Notes under the pieces: generated by a model
What the model saw: the letters and a program-made list of their open reading frames with translations, nothing else
The model's database searches: none
Told to the model about the DNA's origin: nothing
In this document: piece by piece, positions 50,491 to 60,677 of the stretch
Layout of the letters: every line of letters begins with the position of its first letter
How positions within the stretch are numbered: the stretch's first letter is position 1
Position numbers and translations under genes: made by a program
Assembly: GCF_009901565.1 (NCBI RefSeq)
Contig: NZ_WXEW01000011.1
Location: 248,001-312,000, forward strand
Direction of reading: 5' to 3'
DNA: 64,000 nt
Source: Herbidospora solisilvae
Lineage (GTDB): Bacteria > Actinomycetota > Actinomycetes > Streptosporangiales > Streptosporangiaceae

Positions 50491-51943
50491 GGGTCGATTC
50501 TCCCGCCGGTTCCGCGGGAGCGGAACGCATGAACGTCACGATCAGCAGCGCCGAGAGCACCATCAGGCCGCCGCAGGCCCACAACACGGCGTCCATGGCG
50601 TCGGCGAAGGCCGCGCGCCCGGCATCGGCCCAGCCCGGGACGCGCACCGCCGTCGCCACCGAGTCGCGCACCGGGGCGGGGGCGGCCGGGGGGAGCGCGT
50701 GGGCGTACACGGAGGAGAGCAGACTGCCCAGCCCGGCCACGCCGAAGGCGCCGCCGGTCTGGCGGAGGGCTTGGAGCACGCCGCTGCCCATGCCGGTGCG
50801 GTCGGGCGGGAGGAGGGCGAGCAGGCCGTCCATGGCCGGGACCATGGTCAGGCCCACGCCGGCCCCGGTGAGGGTGAGCCAGGTCGCGGTGTACGGATAG
50901 TCGCCCGGCAGGACCGCCCCCGCGACCAGGCCCGCGGCCAGCAGGATCAGGCCGGCGCCCATGATGACCCGCAGGCTGAGGCGTCTGATCAGGCGTTCGC
51001 CGGCCAGGCCGCCGACCATCAGCCCGGCGACCATGGGCACGATGCGCAGCCCGGTGCCCATGGCGTCGAAGCCCTGGACGGCCTGGAGGTAGAGCGGCGC
51101 GACGAACAGCACGCCCATCATGCCGAGCGAGACCACGGTCGCGCCGAAGGCGCCCCAGACGAAGGTGCGGTCGCGGAACAGCCCGAGGTCCATCATGGGG
51201 GCCTTGGCGCGGGCCTCGACTCGTACGAAGAGAAGAAGGAGCAGCACCCCGGCGGCGATCGGGCCGAGCACCTGGGCCGAGCCCCAGCCCCGCACCGGCG
51301 CCTCGATGACGCCGAAGACCAGCGCGGCGAGGCCGGCCACCGACAGCAGCGTGCCGGGCACGTCGGTGCCCTTCTTCCGCTGGTCGCGCGACTCCGGCAC
51401 CAGGACCACCACCGCGACCAGCGCGATCGCCACGGCGGGCAGGTTGATCAGGAAGATCGAGCCCCACCAGAAGTGGTCGAGCAGGTAGCCGCCGACGATC
51501 GGGCCGAGCGGCAGGCCCACGGCCATGCCGGCGGTGAAGACGGCGATCGCCCTGGCCCTCTCGGCGGGCGGGAAGATCGTCGGCAGGATCGACGTCGACA
51601 GCGGCGTGATCAGGGCCGCCCCCGCGCCCATGAGGGCCCGCCCGGCGATCAGCCAGCCGGTCGAGTCGGCCAGCATGGCGATCGCCGAGGCGACCCCGAA
51701 CGCCGCCAGCCCCACGACCAGCAGTTTCTTGCGGCCGAACCGGTCGCCGAAGACGCCGGCGGGCAGCAGCAGGGCGGCGAACACGACGAGGTAGGCGTCG
51801 ACGATCCACTGGAGTTCGCCGGTGGTCGCGCCGAGGTCGACGGCGAGGGTGGGCAGCGCGACGTTGAGGACCGTCGCGTCGAGCCCGATCACGAGGACGG
51901 AGAGAACCAGGGCTGAGAGCGCCCACCATCTGGAGGTAACCAT
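50468..51943 (-). CDS. MFS transporter, DHA2 (14-helix) type
   Basis: 491 residues from ATG 51943 behind TGGAGG. Fourteen hydrophobic segments; motif A GVFGDRFGRKKLLVVG, motif C-like GMAVGLPLGPIVGGYLL, and LDATVLNVALPTLAVDL at helix 1 as in QacA/EmrB. Proton-driven export of cationic or hydrophobic drugs. It leads an operon with the TetR gene. Confidence 0.95.
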   Translation of the reverse strand: MVTSRWWALSALVLSVLVIGLDATVLNVALPTLAVDLGATTGELQWIVDAYLVVFAALLLPAGVFGDRFGRKKLLVVGLAAFGVASAIAMLADSTGWLIAGRALMGAGAALITPLSTSILPTIFPPAERARAIAVFTAGMAVGLPLGPIVGGYLLDHFWWGSIFLINLPAVAIALVAVVVLVPESRDQRKKGTDVPGTLLSVAGLAALVFGVIEAPVRGWGSAQVLGPIAAGVLLLLLFVRVEARAKAPMMDLGLFRDRTFVWGAFGATVVSLGMMGVLFVAPLYLQAVQGFDAMGTGLRIVPMVAGLMVGGLAGERLIRRLSLRVIMGAGLILLAAGLVAGAVLPGDYPYTATWLTLTGAGVGLTMVPAMDGLLALLPPDRTGMGSGVLQALRQTGGAFGVAGLGSLLSSVYAHALPPAAPAPVRDSVATAVRVPGWADAGRAAFADAMDAVLWACGGLMVLSALLIVTFMRSAPAEPAGESTHELAGTA

Positions 51944-51952
51944 AATTTGATA

Positions 51953-52003
51953 GTAGCTCTCAAAAAGTAGTTGCTGTCAATATCGCTTCGATTCGAGAGC
52001 AAC
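51953..52003. repeat. Three-copy motif GTWGCTSTCRA ahead of the MFS gene
   Basis: GTAGCTCTCAA (51953-51963), GTTGCTGTCAA (51970-51980) and, inverted, TTCGAGAGCAAC (51992-52003) are near-copies. They lie in the 77-base divergent region between the MFS gene and the gene at 52021. Likely operators of the TetR protein, which is inference. Confidence 0.45.
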
Positions 52004-52020
52004 GATGTAATGTTGATTAC

Positions 52021-52530
52021 ATGAGTGCAGAAGCCGAGTGGTTCGCCCACCGTCTCCCCGAGACCTGGTTCACCGAGCGCCCCGAGGTCGTCGTCGACCG
52101 CGAGGAGATCACCGTCGTGGGCGCGCTTCCCCCGCTGACCGTCGTCGAGGGCCTGCCCGATCCTGAGCGGGCCGCCGCCGAAGAGGGCTACGTCGAGCGG
52201 TTCCGCGAGGAGACCCGCGAGCGCCGCATCGAGATCGCCCGGCAGGCCGAGCACCGCTTCCGCCGGAAGGTCTCGTGGGGCGTGAAGATCGGCGGCGACG
52301 TGGTGATGTTCACCACACTCTCGGTCCCGGTCATGACCCGGCTGCGGCAGGGCGAACGGCAGGTGCTCGACACACTCGTCGCCGCCGGCGTCGCACGTAG
52401 CCGCTCCGACGCCCTCGCCTGGTGCGTGCGCCTGGTCGGGCGCCACACCGACACCTGGCTCGCTGACCTGCGCGATGCCCTCCAGGCCGTCGACCGCGTA
52501 CGGGCCGCGGGGCCTGGCGGAGTGGACTGA
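52021..52530 (+). CDS. Conserved hypothetical protein
   Basis: 169 residues from ATG 52021; TAATGT stands exactly seven bases upstream, the leaderless pattern. No family recognised. Basic-acidic helical N-terminal half (ERFREETRERRIEIARQAEHRFRRKVSWGVKIG), then FTTLSVPVMTRLRQGERQVLDTLVAAGVARSRSDALAWCVRLV. The second half, a helix-turn-helix-like SRSDALAWCV, resembles ribbon-helix-helix or antitoxin C-terminal patterns. No toxin partner is adjacent. It shares the putative TetR operator region with the MFS gene. Confidence 0.75.
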   Translation: MSAEAEWFAHRLPETWFTERPEVVVDREEITVVGALPPLTVVEGLPDPERAAAEEGYVERFREETRERRIEIARQAEHRFRRKVSWGVKIGGDVVMFTTLSVPVMTRLRQGERQVLDTLVAAGVARSRSDALAWCVRLVGRHTDTWLADLRDALQAVDRVRAAGPGGVD

Positions 52531-52544
52531 ACCAATTCGTGGAA

Positions 52545-52556
52545 TGGTCTAAACCA
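52545..52556. promoter_or_regulatory. DasR-type (dre) site 1 upstream of pckA
   Basis: TGGTCTAAACCA matches the GntR/DasR core TGGTCTAGACCA at 11 of 12 positions. It sits in the larger dyad GAATGGT-CTAA-ACCATTC (52542-52559). 218 bases ahead of pckA. Confidence 0.6.
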
Positions 52557-52563
52557 TTCATTA

Positions 52564-52575
52564 TGGCCTATACCA
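52564..52575. promoter_or_regulatory. DasR-type (dre) site 2 upstream of pckA
   Basis: TGGCCTATACCA matches the DasR core at 10 of 12 positions. Its centre is 19 bases from site 1, about two helical turns. Confidence 0.4.
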
Positions 52576-52583
52576 ATGTTTAG

Positions 52584-52599
52584 TCCCGTATCTACGGGA
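52584..52599. repeat. Short palindrome in the pckA leader
   Basis: TCCCGTA-TC-TACGGGA, perfect seven-base arms. It could be an operator or a small hairpin. The rest of 52531-52773 has no gene. Confidence 0.4.
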
Positions 52600-52694
52600 A
52601 AGAGGTGGGCGGCACAATTTGAAATGGTTCGTCAGGGGTAAGCTCCTCCCATCATCCAGCTCGCTGACCAGCGGTTGTGGTGACGAATACGCAT

Positions 52695-52706
52695 TGGTCC
52701 ACACCA
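52695..52706. promoter_or_regulatory. DasR-type (dre) site 3 upstream of pckA
   Basis: TGGTCCACACCA (in the dyad ATTGGT-CCAC-ACCAAT, 52693-52708) matches the DasR core at 10 of 12 positions. It is 67 bases before the pckA start and 150 bases from site 1, again near whole helical turns. Confidence 0.5.
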
Positions 52707-52773
52707 ATTGGATTTAGTGGGTAATCGTCGCGGATGATGAATTGGCCCTGACGTACATTAAGGAGCCGCCCTC

Positions 52774-54567
<1,794 letters not shown>

Positions 54568-54631
54568 CCGAGCGAATCTGCCCGGTGCACACGAGCAGGA
54601 GTCCCGCCAACGGCGTCGGGCCTCCCCCCTT

Positions 54632-54670
54632 ACGAACGGCCCGCGCCACCCGACGGCGCGGGCCGTTCGT
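54632..54670 (+). terminator. Terminator after pckA
   Basis: Perfect 16-base arms 54632-54647 and 54655-54670 (core AACGGCCCGCGCC) around ACCCGAC. No T run. The same core occurs after ndh. Bases 54671-54925 contain no gene that I can support. Confidence 0.85.
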
Positions 54671-54925
54671 GTTCCCGAACCCGGGGTCATGTGTGCGGCC
54701 GTCAGGGCGGCCAAGGCCTGCCACAGCCGAAACCCGGCCGGTGGGGGACCGGATCACGCCGGGTCGACGTGCAGGGTGTCGAGTTGCAGTGGGCCGGTGT
54801 GGGGTTTTAGGCGGCGCGACCGCTCAGGGGCGTAACCCTCGTTATTCCGGACGATGCGCGAACCGAGTTCTCCATGCGATCGTCTAATCGGTTGAACTCT
54901 CCCTTGGAGTCGTCCTGGAGGCGGC

Positions 54926-55888
54926 ATGGGCTCCCTTTTGCTCTTCATCCTCGCGTCCGTCGCGTCCGTCGTGGTCTTCCGTCAGGCGGGACGGGTGAAG
55001 AAGGAACATCGCCGGGTCAAAGCCGGTGGTTACCATCCCGGGGCCCCTCTGGACCCCTACTCGCTCGCCTTCCTGGCCGGCGGCCCGCGGCGCGTGGTGA
55101 ACACCGCCGTGGCGGTCCTGGTGTCCCAGGGGCGCGTGCGCATCTCCCGCGACGGGACCGTGACGGCGGTCCGGGGCATCGCGGGAGCGCCCGCCGAGCG
55201 GATCGAGCAGGAGGTGCTCGACCTGGCGGCCGGGACGAACGGGCGCTCGCTGGCCGACATCCGGCGGACCGCCACCGTGGGGCCCGCCGTCACCGGCATC
55301 GACTACGGGCTGCGCGGCCAGGGCCTCGTGGTGGCCGACTCGGCGCTCAGCTCGGCCCGGCGGGCCACCACGAAGTTCCGCTGGCTGGCCGCGCTCGCGG
55401 GGCTGTTCGTGCCGATCAGCATCATCACGCTGGCGGCGGGGCTGTACGACTTCGTGGTGTGGAACGTGCTCGCCCTCGTGCTCTCCCTCGTCACGTGGAT
55501 CAGCACGAGGGTCATGAAGGCCAACTACGCCAGGGAGAACCGCAGCGTGCTGACCGAGGCCGGGCACGCCGCGCTCAGGGCGGCCCAGGCCCGCCATCCC
55601 AAGACCCGTGAGCTCGCCTACGCCCACAACGGCGGCAACGACAGCACCCTCGCCCTCTACGGCATGGCCTTCTACGTCGGTCCCGGGCACGCCGAGCTCC
55701 AGAACGCCGGCGGGTGCGGCGCCGGGGCCTGCGGCGGTCCTTCCGGCGCCGACTCCGGGTGGGGTTCGGGCTCCGACTTCGGCGGCGGCGACTTCGGCGG
55801 CGGCGGGGGCGACTCCGGTGGCGGCGACTCGGGCGGCGGGTCGAGTTGTGGTGGCGGTGGCTGCGGCGGAGGCTGCGGTGGCAGCTGA
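54926..55888 (+). CDS. TIGR04222-type membrane protein with Gly/Cys-rich C-terminal tail
   Basis: 320 residues from ATG 54926 behind TGGAGG. A membrane segment (about 1-18), a central region ([36 protein letters not shown], a winged-helix-like TIGR04222 core), and two membrane segments (about 155-195). The tail 260-320 is mostly Gly, Ser and Asp. It has five Cys, at 264, 269, 308, 313 and 317, the last three as C-G4-C-G3-C just before the stop. A ribosome site for the next gene is built into its Gly codons. In this family the tail lies beside DUF692 enzymes, so it may be the modified substrate. Confidence 0.88.
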   Translation: MGSLLLFILASVASVVVFRQAGRVKKEHRRVKAGGYHPGAPLDPYSLAFLAGGPRRVVNTAVAVLVSQGRVRISRDGTVTAVRGIAGAPAERIEQEVLDLAAGTNGRSLADIRRTATVGPAVTGIDYGLRGQGLVVADSALSSARRATTKFRWLAALAGLFVPISIITLAAGLYDFVVWNVLALVLSLVTWISTRVMKANYARENRSVLTEAGHAALRAAQARHPKTRELAYAHNGGNDSTLALYGMAFYVGPGHAELQNAGGCGAGACGGPSGADSGWGSGSDFGGGDFGGGGGDSGGGDSGGGSSCGGGGCGGGCGGS

Positions 55889-56699
55889 CCGGCTCGGGGT
55901 GGGCATCGGCTGGCGGTCGGAGATCGACCTGACCGTCGAGCACCTGCCCGGGGTCGAGTTCACCGAGGTCATCGCCGAGACGGTCGACCCGGCGCGGGTG
56001 CCCGAGTCGCTGCGGGTGCTGCGGGGGCGGGGCGTCCCGGTGATCCCCCACGGGGTCGCGCTCGGCCTCGGCGGCGCCGAACGGCCCGACCGGGCCCGGC
56101 TCGACCACCTGGCCGCCGCCGCGGAGGCCCTCGGGTCTCCGCTGGTCTCCGAGCATCTCGCGTACGTCAGGTCGGGTGACCTCGAAGCCGGGCACCTGCT
56201 GCCGGTGCCCCGGACGCGCGACGCGCTGACGGTGATCGTGGAGAACGTGCGGATCGCCCTCGACTGCCTGCCGGTGCCGCTGGCCCTGGAGAACGTCGCG
56301 GCGCTGTTCGGCTGGCCCGGCGACGAGCTGACCGAGGCCCAGTTCCTCGGCGAACTGGTCGAGCGGACCGGGGTGAAGCTGCTGATCGACGTGGCCAACC
56401 TCTACACCAACCAGGTCAACCTGGGCCTCGACGCCGTCAAGGCCCTCGACGCCCTGCCACTCGAACACGTCGCCTACGTTCACGTCGCCGGCGGCCACGG
56501 CCACGGCGACGTGTGGCACGACACCCACACCGCCTCCCCGCCGGAGGAGGTCATCGACCTCCTGGCCGAACTCTGCGCCCGCCACCGGCCGCCGGGCGCC
56601 CTGCTGGAGTGGGACGCCGACTACCCGAGCGACGCCGACCTGTCGGCCGAACTCGACCGCATCAGGGCGGCGATGGATCGTGGTCGATCCCGTGGCTGA
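55878..56699 (+). CDS. DUF692 / MNIO-family metalloenzyme
   Basis: 273 residues from GTG 55878, which lies inside the upstream gene (11-base overlap) with GGAGG five bases before it; longer in-frame readings are only shadow of the Gly tail. TIM-barrel with the multinuclear iron ligands expected of MbnB/TglH-type enzymes: H58 (IPHG), E92-H93 (SEHLAY), E138-N139 (LENV), D171 and N174 (DVANLY), H202 and H207, D215 and H217 (DTHT), E244 (LEWD). Such enzymes modify Cys in peptides. The coupled Cys-tailed protein is the natural substrate candidate. The reaction here is not known. Confidence 0.93.
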   Translation: MAADRLGVGIGWRSEIDLTVEHLPGVEFTEVIAETVDPARVPESLRVLRGRGVPVIPHGVALGLGGAERPDRARLDHLAAAAEALGSPLVSEHLAYVRSGDLEAGHLLPVPRTRDALTVIVENVRIALDCLPVPLALENVAALFGWPGDELTEAQFLGELVERTGVKLLIDVANLYTNQVNLGLDAVKALDALPLEHVAYVHVAGGHGHGDVWHDTHTASPPEEVIDLLAELCARHRPPGALLEWDADYPSDADLSAELDRIRAAMDRGRSRG

Positions 56700-56791
56700 G
56701 GGTGACCTCCGCGCCCGGTTGGCGCCGGAAACGGGGCGGGCCGGGGTCGGCGGGCGGTGCCGGCCCGGCGGAGCCGTAACGGAGCAGACGA

Positions 56792-57163
56792 ATGGATGAC
56801 CCCCGCGCCCGGCTCGCCGACCAGCAGCGGGCCCTGCTGTCCGCGCTGGTGGCGGGGGCCGCGCCGCCTGAGGGGTTCGACGCCGAGCGGCTGCGGATCC
56901 AGGCCGGCAGCCTGATCGCCAAGCGCCGGGGGCTGGTGGCCGTGGCCCGGCCCGACGTGCGGGAGGCCCTCGGAGGCTCGTTCGCCCGGGAGTTCCACGC
57001 CTACGCTTCCGGCCGTCCGAAACCTCAGGGCGGCTCGCGGGCCGACGCGGCGGCGTTCGCCGACTGGTTGCGGGGGCGCGGGCTGCTCGACGGCCCCAAC
57101 CCGGAGCCCCGGCAAAAGCGGCACTGGTGGCGTCTCACCCCAAAAAGGGATCAATCACGGTAG
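56792..57163 (+). CDS. Small helical protein resembling MNIO partner (DUF2063/HvfC N-terminal) proteins
   Basis: 123 residues from ATG 56792 behind ACGGAG, 92 bases after the DUF692 gene. Helical, no membrane segment. LADQQRALLSALVAGAAPPEGFDAERLRIQAGSLIAKRRGLVAVARPDVREALGG has the length and pattern of the N-terminal helical region of DUF2063 (HvfC) proteins. These deliver substrate to DUF692 enzymes. The C-terminus is basic (RQKRHWWRLTPKRD). The homology is read by eye and needs confirmation. Confidence 0.65.
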   Translation: MDDPRARLADQQRALLSALVAGAAPPEGFDAERLRIQAGSLIAKRRGLVAVARPDVREALGGSFAREFHAYASGRPKPQGGSRADAAAFADWLRGRGLLDGPNPEPRQKRHWWRLTPKRDQSR

Positions 57164-57203
57164 GGCCGGTTTGCCGGGGTCTGCCCGGGATACCCTCTGT
57201 GGC

Positions 57204-57761
57204 GTGGGTGGACTACGGTGCGTTGACGGCTCGTACCTGACGGTTGATCCCGTGGCATGCCGCGACAGCGCCGGGGTGCCCTACGAGATCACGCTGGAGC
57301 TGTTCCGCGACGGGGTCGCCTACGGCTCGGTCGGGGAACGCTGCGGCTGGTTCCTGGCCCGGTTGGCCCGGTCGGTCGCCGAGGCCCGGGAGTCCCAGCT
57401 CGCCTGGGACGACCCCGACGACCGGTTTCCGGGGGAGGACGAGGCGGAGCTGTTCGGGTTCCGCTACCGGAGCCGCGCCGAGGTCGTGGGCGGCGGGGAA
57501 CTCCGCTGCCAGCTGCGGCTCATCCCCGTCTGGGTGCCCGGCCGGGGCGCCACCGGCCGGTGGCGGCTGACGAGGCGGGCCTGCGTCGAGGCGTGGGGCG
57601 CCCCCGGCATCGGGTTGCGGGCGGTGGTCACCTCCGGAGAGCTCCTGGCGTTCCTGATGGCTCTCGTGACAGAGGCAGAAGTCCGGCTTGGAACCCAATA
57701 TGGGATGGAACGTAACAGCTCCCTCATTTCGGGAGCGGGGATGGCATCCCGCCCCCGATAA
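57204..57761 (+). CDS. Conserved hypothetical protein
   Basis: 185 residues from GTG 57204; TACCCT ends exactly seven bases upstream, so leaderless. No family recognised. Contains YEITLELFRDGVAYGSVGERCGWFLARL, FRYRSRAEVVGGGELRCQLRLIPVWVPGRG and a C-terminal ALVTEAEVRLG. No membrane segment or signal. Same strand as the DUF692 cluster but with its own apparent promoter, so membership in that system is uncertain. Confidence 0.65.
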   Translation: MGGLRCVDGSYLTVDPVACRDSAGVPYEITLELFRDGVAYGSVGERCGWFLARLARSVAEARESQLAWDDPDDRFPGEDEAELFGFRYRSRAEVVGGGELRCQLRLIPVWVPGRGATGRWRLTRRACVEAWGAPGIGLRAVVTSGELLAFLMALVTEAEVRLGTQYGMERNSSLISGAGMASRPR

Positions 57762-57817
57762 TTGCTTGACCATGTCTGTCATGTGACAGCGGGCTCAAGC
57801 GAATCACCGGGGGAGTC

Positions 57818-58579
57818 ATGGACCTGCGCGATCTTGTTTACAAGGTGTACGAACGCAGGCTCGAACGAAAGCTCACCTCGATCCAGGCCCCCCGCCACGT
57901 CGGCGTGATCGTCGACGGCAACCGCCGCTGGGCCCGCTCGAACGGCCACGAGGACGTCCGCCACGGCCACCAGAAGGGCGCCGACAAGATCTCCGAGCTC
58001 CTCGTCTGGTGCAAGGAGGCCGGCGTCGAGTACGTCACCCTGTGGCTGCTCTCCACCGACAACCTCTCGCGGGACAAGAAGGAGCTCGAACCGCTGCTCC
58101 AGGTGATCGAGAACCTGGTCGACGACCTGGTCGAACAGGGCTGGCACATCAAGCCCATGGGATCACTGGACCTGCTGCCCGATCACACGGCCCATGTCCT
58201 GAAAAATGCGAAAGAGGCAACATCACACCGGCCTGGGCTGATTGTGAACGTGGCCGTTGGGTATGGAGGAAGACGTGAGATCGCTGATGCGGTGCGCTCC
58301 CTCCTCCAGGAGCACGCCAGCAAGGGGGCGAGCATCGAGGACCTCGTGGAGGTCCTCGATGTGGAGCACATCGCTGAGCATCTCTACACGCGCGGCCTGC
58401 CCGATCCGGATCTTGTCATCCGGACCTCAGGGGAGCAGCGACTCTCCGGATTCCTGCTGTGGCAGAGTGCCCACTCCGAGTTCTACTTCTGCGAGGCCTA
58501 CTGGCCCGATTTCCGCAGGGTGGACTTTCTGCGGGCGCTCCGCGCCTACGCCGCGCGTAACCGTCGGTACGGCTCCTGA
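57818..58579 (+). CDS. uppS: Short-chain Z-isoprenyl diphosphate synthase (UppS family)
   Basis: 253 residues from ATG 57818 behind GGGGGAG. Catalytic Asp33 in VIVDGNRRWARSNG, FLLWQSAHSEFYFCEAYWPDF and IRTSGEQRLSGFLLWQ near the C-terminus. The length and motifs are closer to Mtb Rv1086 (makes Z,E-farnesyl diphosphate) than to decaprenyl synthase Rv2361c. Feeds undecaprenyl/decaprenyl carrier lipid for wall synthesis. Product length cannot be read from sequence alone. Confidence 0.94.
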   Translation: MDLRDLVYKVYERRLERKLTSIQAPRHVGVIVDGNRRWARSNGHEDVRHGHQKGADKISELLVWCKEAGVEYVTLWLLSTDNLSRDKKELEPLLQVIENLVDDLVEQGWHIKPMGSLDLLPDHTAHVLKNAKEATSHRPGLIVNVAVGYGGRREIADAVRSLLQEHASKGASIEDLVEVLDVEHIAEHLYTRGLPDPDLVIRTSGEQRLSGFLLWQSAHSEFYFCEAYWPDFRRVDFLRALRAYAARNRRYGS

Positions 58580-58648
58580 AACGGCACGTGAACACCCCCT
58601 TTCGGACAGGATTGGAGCGTTGGCGCGGGGGGATTCAGGACGTACCGT

Positions 58649-58699
58649 AAGACGTGAGCATCCACGCTCACCTCGGGAGAGGGCCCGTTCTTGCGTCTT
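58649..58699 (+). other. Structured leader upstream of the PhoH gene
   Basis: GTGAGC (58654-58659) and GCTCAC (58666-58671) form a hairpin with loop ATCCAC. AAGAC (58649-58653) and GTCTT (58695-58699) can close an outer stem. It lies within the 233-base gap 58580-58812, which otherwise shows no gene. No known riboswitch is recognised. Confidence 0.35.
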
Positions 58700-58812
58700 G
58701 ATGACTTCGCAGGTGGGGCCGGTTCCCGGCGCCGCCGTGAAGGCGTCCGGGCCCGGTCCGTTCACCACCAGTCAAGGCAGGGCGCCGACCCCCGGCGCCC
58801 GGGGGAGAACGC

Positions 58813-60147
58813 GTGGCATTGTCCAACCCGTCCATGTCCGGTCACTCGTCTGGCACCTCCCGGCGCACGTACATCCTGGACACCTCTGTCCTGCTCGCCG
58901 ACCCGGCCGCGATGAGCCGGTTCGACGAACATGAAGTGGTGCTCCCCGTTGTCGTGATCACAGAGCTGGAAGGTAAGCGGCACCATCCCGAACTGGGATA
59001 CTTCGCCCGCAAAGCCCTGCGATGCCTGGACGATCTGCGTGTCCAGCACGGCCGTCTCGACGAGCCGATCCCGATGGGTGAGGGAACCATCAGGGTCGAG
59101 CTCAACCACAGCGACCCGTCCGGCCTGCCGGCCGGGTTCCGGCTGGGCGACAACGACACGCGCATCCTCACCGTCGCGCAGAACCTGGCGTCCGAGGGAT
59201 ACGACGTCGTGCTGGTCTCCAAAGACCTGCCGATGCGCATCAAGGCCGCGTCCATCGGCCTGGCCGCCGAGGAATACCGCGCGGAGCTGGTCGCCGAGTC
59301 CGACGAGAGCTGGACCGGCATGGACGAGCTCCAGGTCACCACAGAAGATGTGGAGGCGCTCTTCGAACACGGCTCGACCGACCTCGAAGAGGCCCGCGAC
59401 CTGCCGACCCACACGGGTCTGCGGCTGCTGACCAGCAAGGGTTCCGCGCTCGGACGGGTGCTCCCCGACAAGTCGGTGCGCCTGGTGCGCGGCGACCGCG
59501 AGGTGTTCGGCCTCCATGGCCGCAGCGCCGAGCAGCGCATCGCGCTCGACCTGCTGATGGACCCGGAGATCGGGATCGTCTCGCTGGGCGGCCGGGCCGG
59601 CACCGGCAAGTCGGCCCTGGCGCTCTGCGCCGGTCTCGAGGCCGTGCTCGAACGCCGCCAGCACCGCAAGGTCATCGTCTTCCGCCCGCTCTACGCGGTG
59701 GGCGGCCAGGACCTCGGCTACCTGCCCGGCACCGAGAACGAGAAGATGGGCCCGTGGGCCCAGGCCGTCTACGACACCCTGGGCGCGGTGACCACGCCCG
59801 AGGTGATCGAGGAGGTCCTCGACCGGGGCATGCTCGAAGTCCTGCCGCTGACCCACATCCGCGGCCGGTCGCTGCACGACGCGTTCGTGATCGTCGACGA
59901 GGCGCAGTCGCTGGAACGCGGCGTGCTGCTGACGGTGCTGTCGCGCATCGGCGCCAACTCGCGGGTCGTGCTGACCCACGACATCGCCCAGCGCGACAAC
60001 CTGCGGGTCGGCCGCCACGACGGTGTCGTGGCCGTGGTGGAGAAGCTGAAGGGCCATCCGCTGTTCGCCCACATCACCCTGACGCGTTCGGAACGCTCCC
60101 CGATCGCCGCCCTGGTGACGGAGATGCTCGAAGACATCACGCCCTAA
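58813..60147 (+). CDS. PIN-PhoH (PhoH2-type) ATPase/RNase
   Basis: 444 residues from GTG 58813 behind GGGGGAG. N-terminal PIN domain ([21 protein letters not shown] with acidic metal ligands, [12 protein letters not shown]) and C-terminal PhoH domain with Walker [14 protein letters not shown] (Lys266) and Walker [13 protein letters not shown]. PhoH2 proteins of this architecture are RNA helicase/RNases, related to toxin-antitoxin PIN nucleases. Full length, 444 residues. A structured leader precedes it. Confidence 0.95.
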   Translation: MALSNPSMSGHSSGTSRRTYILDTSVLLADPAAMSRFDEHEVVLPVVVITELEGKRHHPELGYFARKALRCLDDLRVQHGRLDEPIPMGEGTIRVELNHSDPSGLPAGFRLGDNDTRILTVAQNLASEGYDVVLVSKDLPMRIKAASIGLAAEEYRAELVAESDESWTGMDELQVTTEDVEALFEHGSTDLEEARDLPTHTGLRLLTSKGSALGRVLPDKSVRLVRGDREVFGLHGRSAEQRIALDLLMDPEIGIVSLGGRAGTGKSALALCAGLEAVLERRQHRKVIVFRPLYAVGGQDLGYLPGTENEKMGPWAQAVYDTLGAVTTPEVIEEVLDRGMLEVLPLTHIRGRSLHDAFVIVDEAQSLERGVLLTVLSRIGANSRVVLTHDIAQRDNLRVGRHDGVVAVVEKLKGHPLFAHITLTRSERSPIAALVTEMLEDITP

Positions 60148-60677
60148 CGGGGCAGCTGCCGGCCCGGGGCCGCGAGGTGCCAGAACTCGCGGCAGGTGTG
60201 CTCACCGTAGGACACCGGGCCGGTGGCGTCGGTCCTGGTGATCGTGACGGCCCAGATGTCCTGCCGCTGCCGCATGGCGGTGCAGGTCATTTGGGCCTGC
60301 GCCTTCTTGGTGATCGGACGTCCGCCGCCGACGAACAGCGACAGCCGGAAGCCGTCGGCGTTGTCGGGGTCGTTGCGGACCGTGCCGAAGCGGGTGAGCT
60401 GGCTGGTCTGCCACGTCAGGCCGGTGAGCTCGGTGGTGAGGCCGGAGGTCGAGCGCGCGCCCGCCTCGAAGAGGGCGGCCATGACGTTGTCCATCGAGTG
60501 GGAGGCCACCGCGACGCTGCTGGGCTCCAGCTTGCCGTCACGCAGCAGGTAGACCGTCGCGACGGCCGCCTTCGGGCTTATCACCGGCGGCGGACCGCCG
60601 TCCTGGACCCCGGTCGAGGTGACCCCGCACGCGGTGGACAACAGGGCGGCCAGCAGGACGCACGACGACTTCCTCAT
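60144..60677 (-). CDS. Small lipoprotein, GerMN-like
   Basis: 177 residues from ATG 60677. The signal ([15 protein letters not shown]) ends in lipobox LSTAC. The C-terminal region ([54 protein letters not shown]) looks like a GerMN/sporulation-associated domain of LpqB-type lipoproteins. The ATG overlaps the stop of the kinase gene (ATGA), so it belongs to the response regulator - kinase - lipoprotein operon, like MtrAB-LpqB or CseBC-CseA in plan. It may modulate the kinase from outside the membrane. Confidence 0.88.
   Translation of the reverse strand: MRKSSCVLLAALLSTACGVTSTGVQDGGPPPVISPKAAVATVYLLRDGKLEPSSVAVASHSMDNVMAALFEAGARSTSGLTTELTGLTWQTSQLTRFGTVRNDPDNADGFRLSLFVGGGRPITKKAQAQMTCTAMRQRQDIWAVTITRTDATGPVSYGEHTCREFWHLAAPGRQLPR

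Noticed and set aside
52021-52530. Antitoxin of a toxin-antitoxin pair
   Set aside because: The C-terminal pattern is only suggestive and no small toxin gene is adjacent; left as hypothetical.
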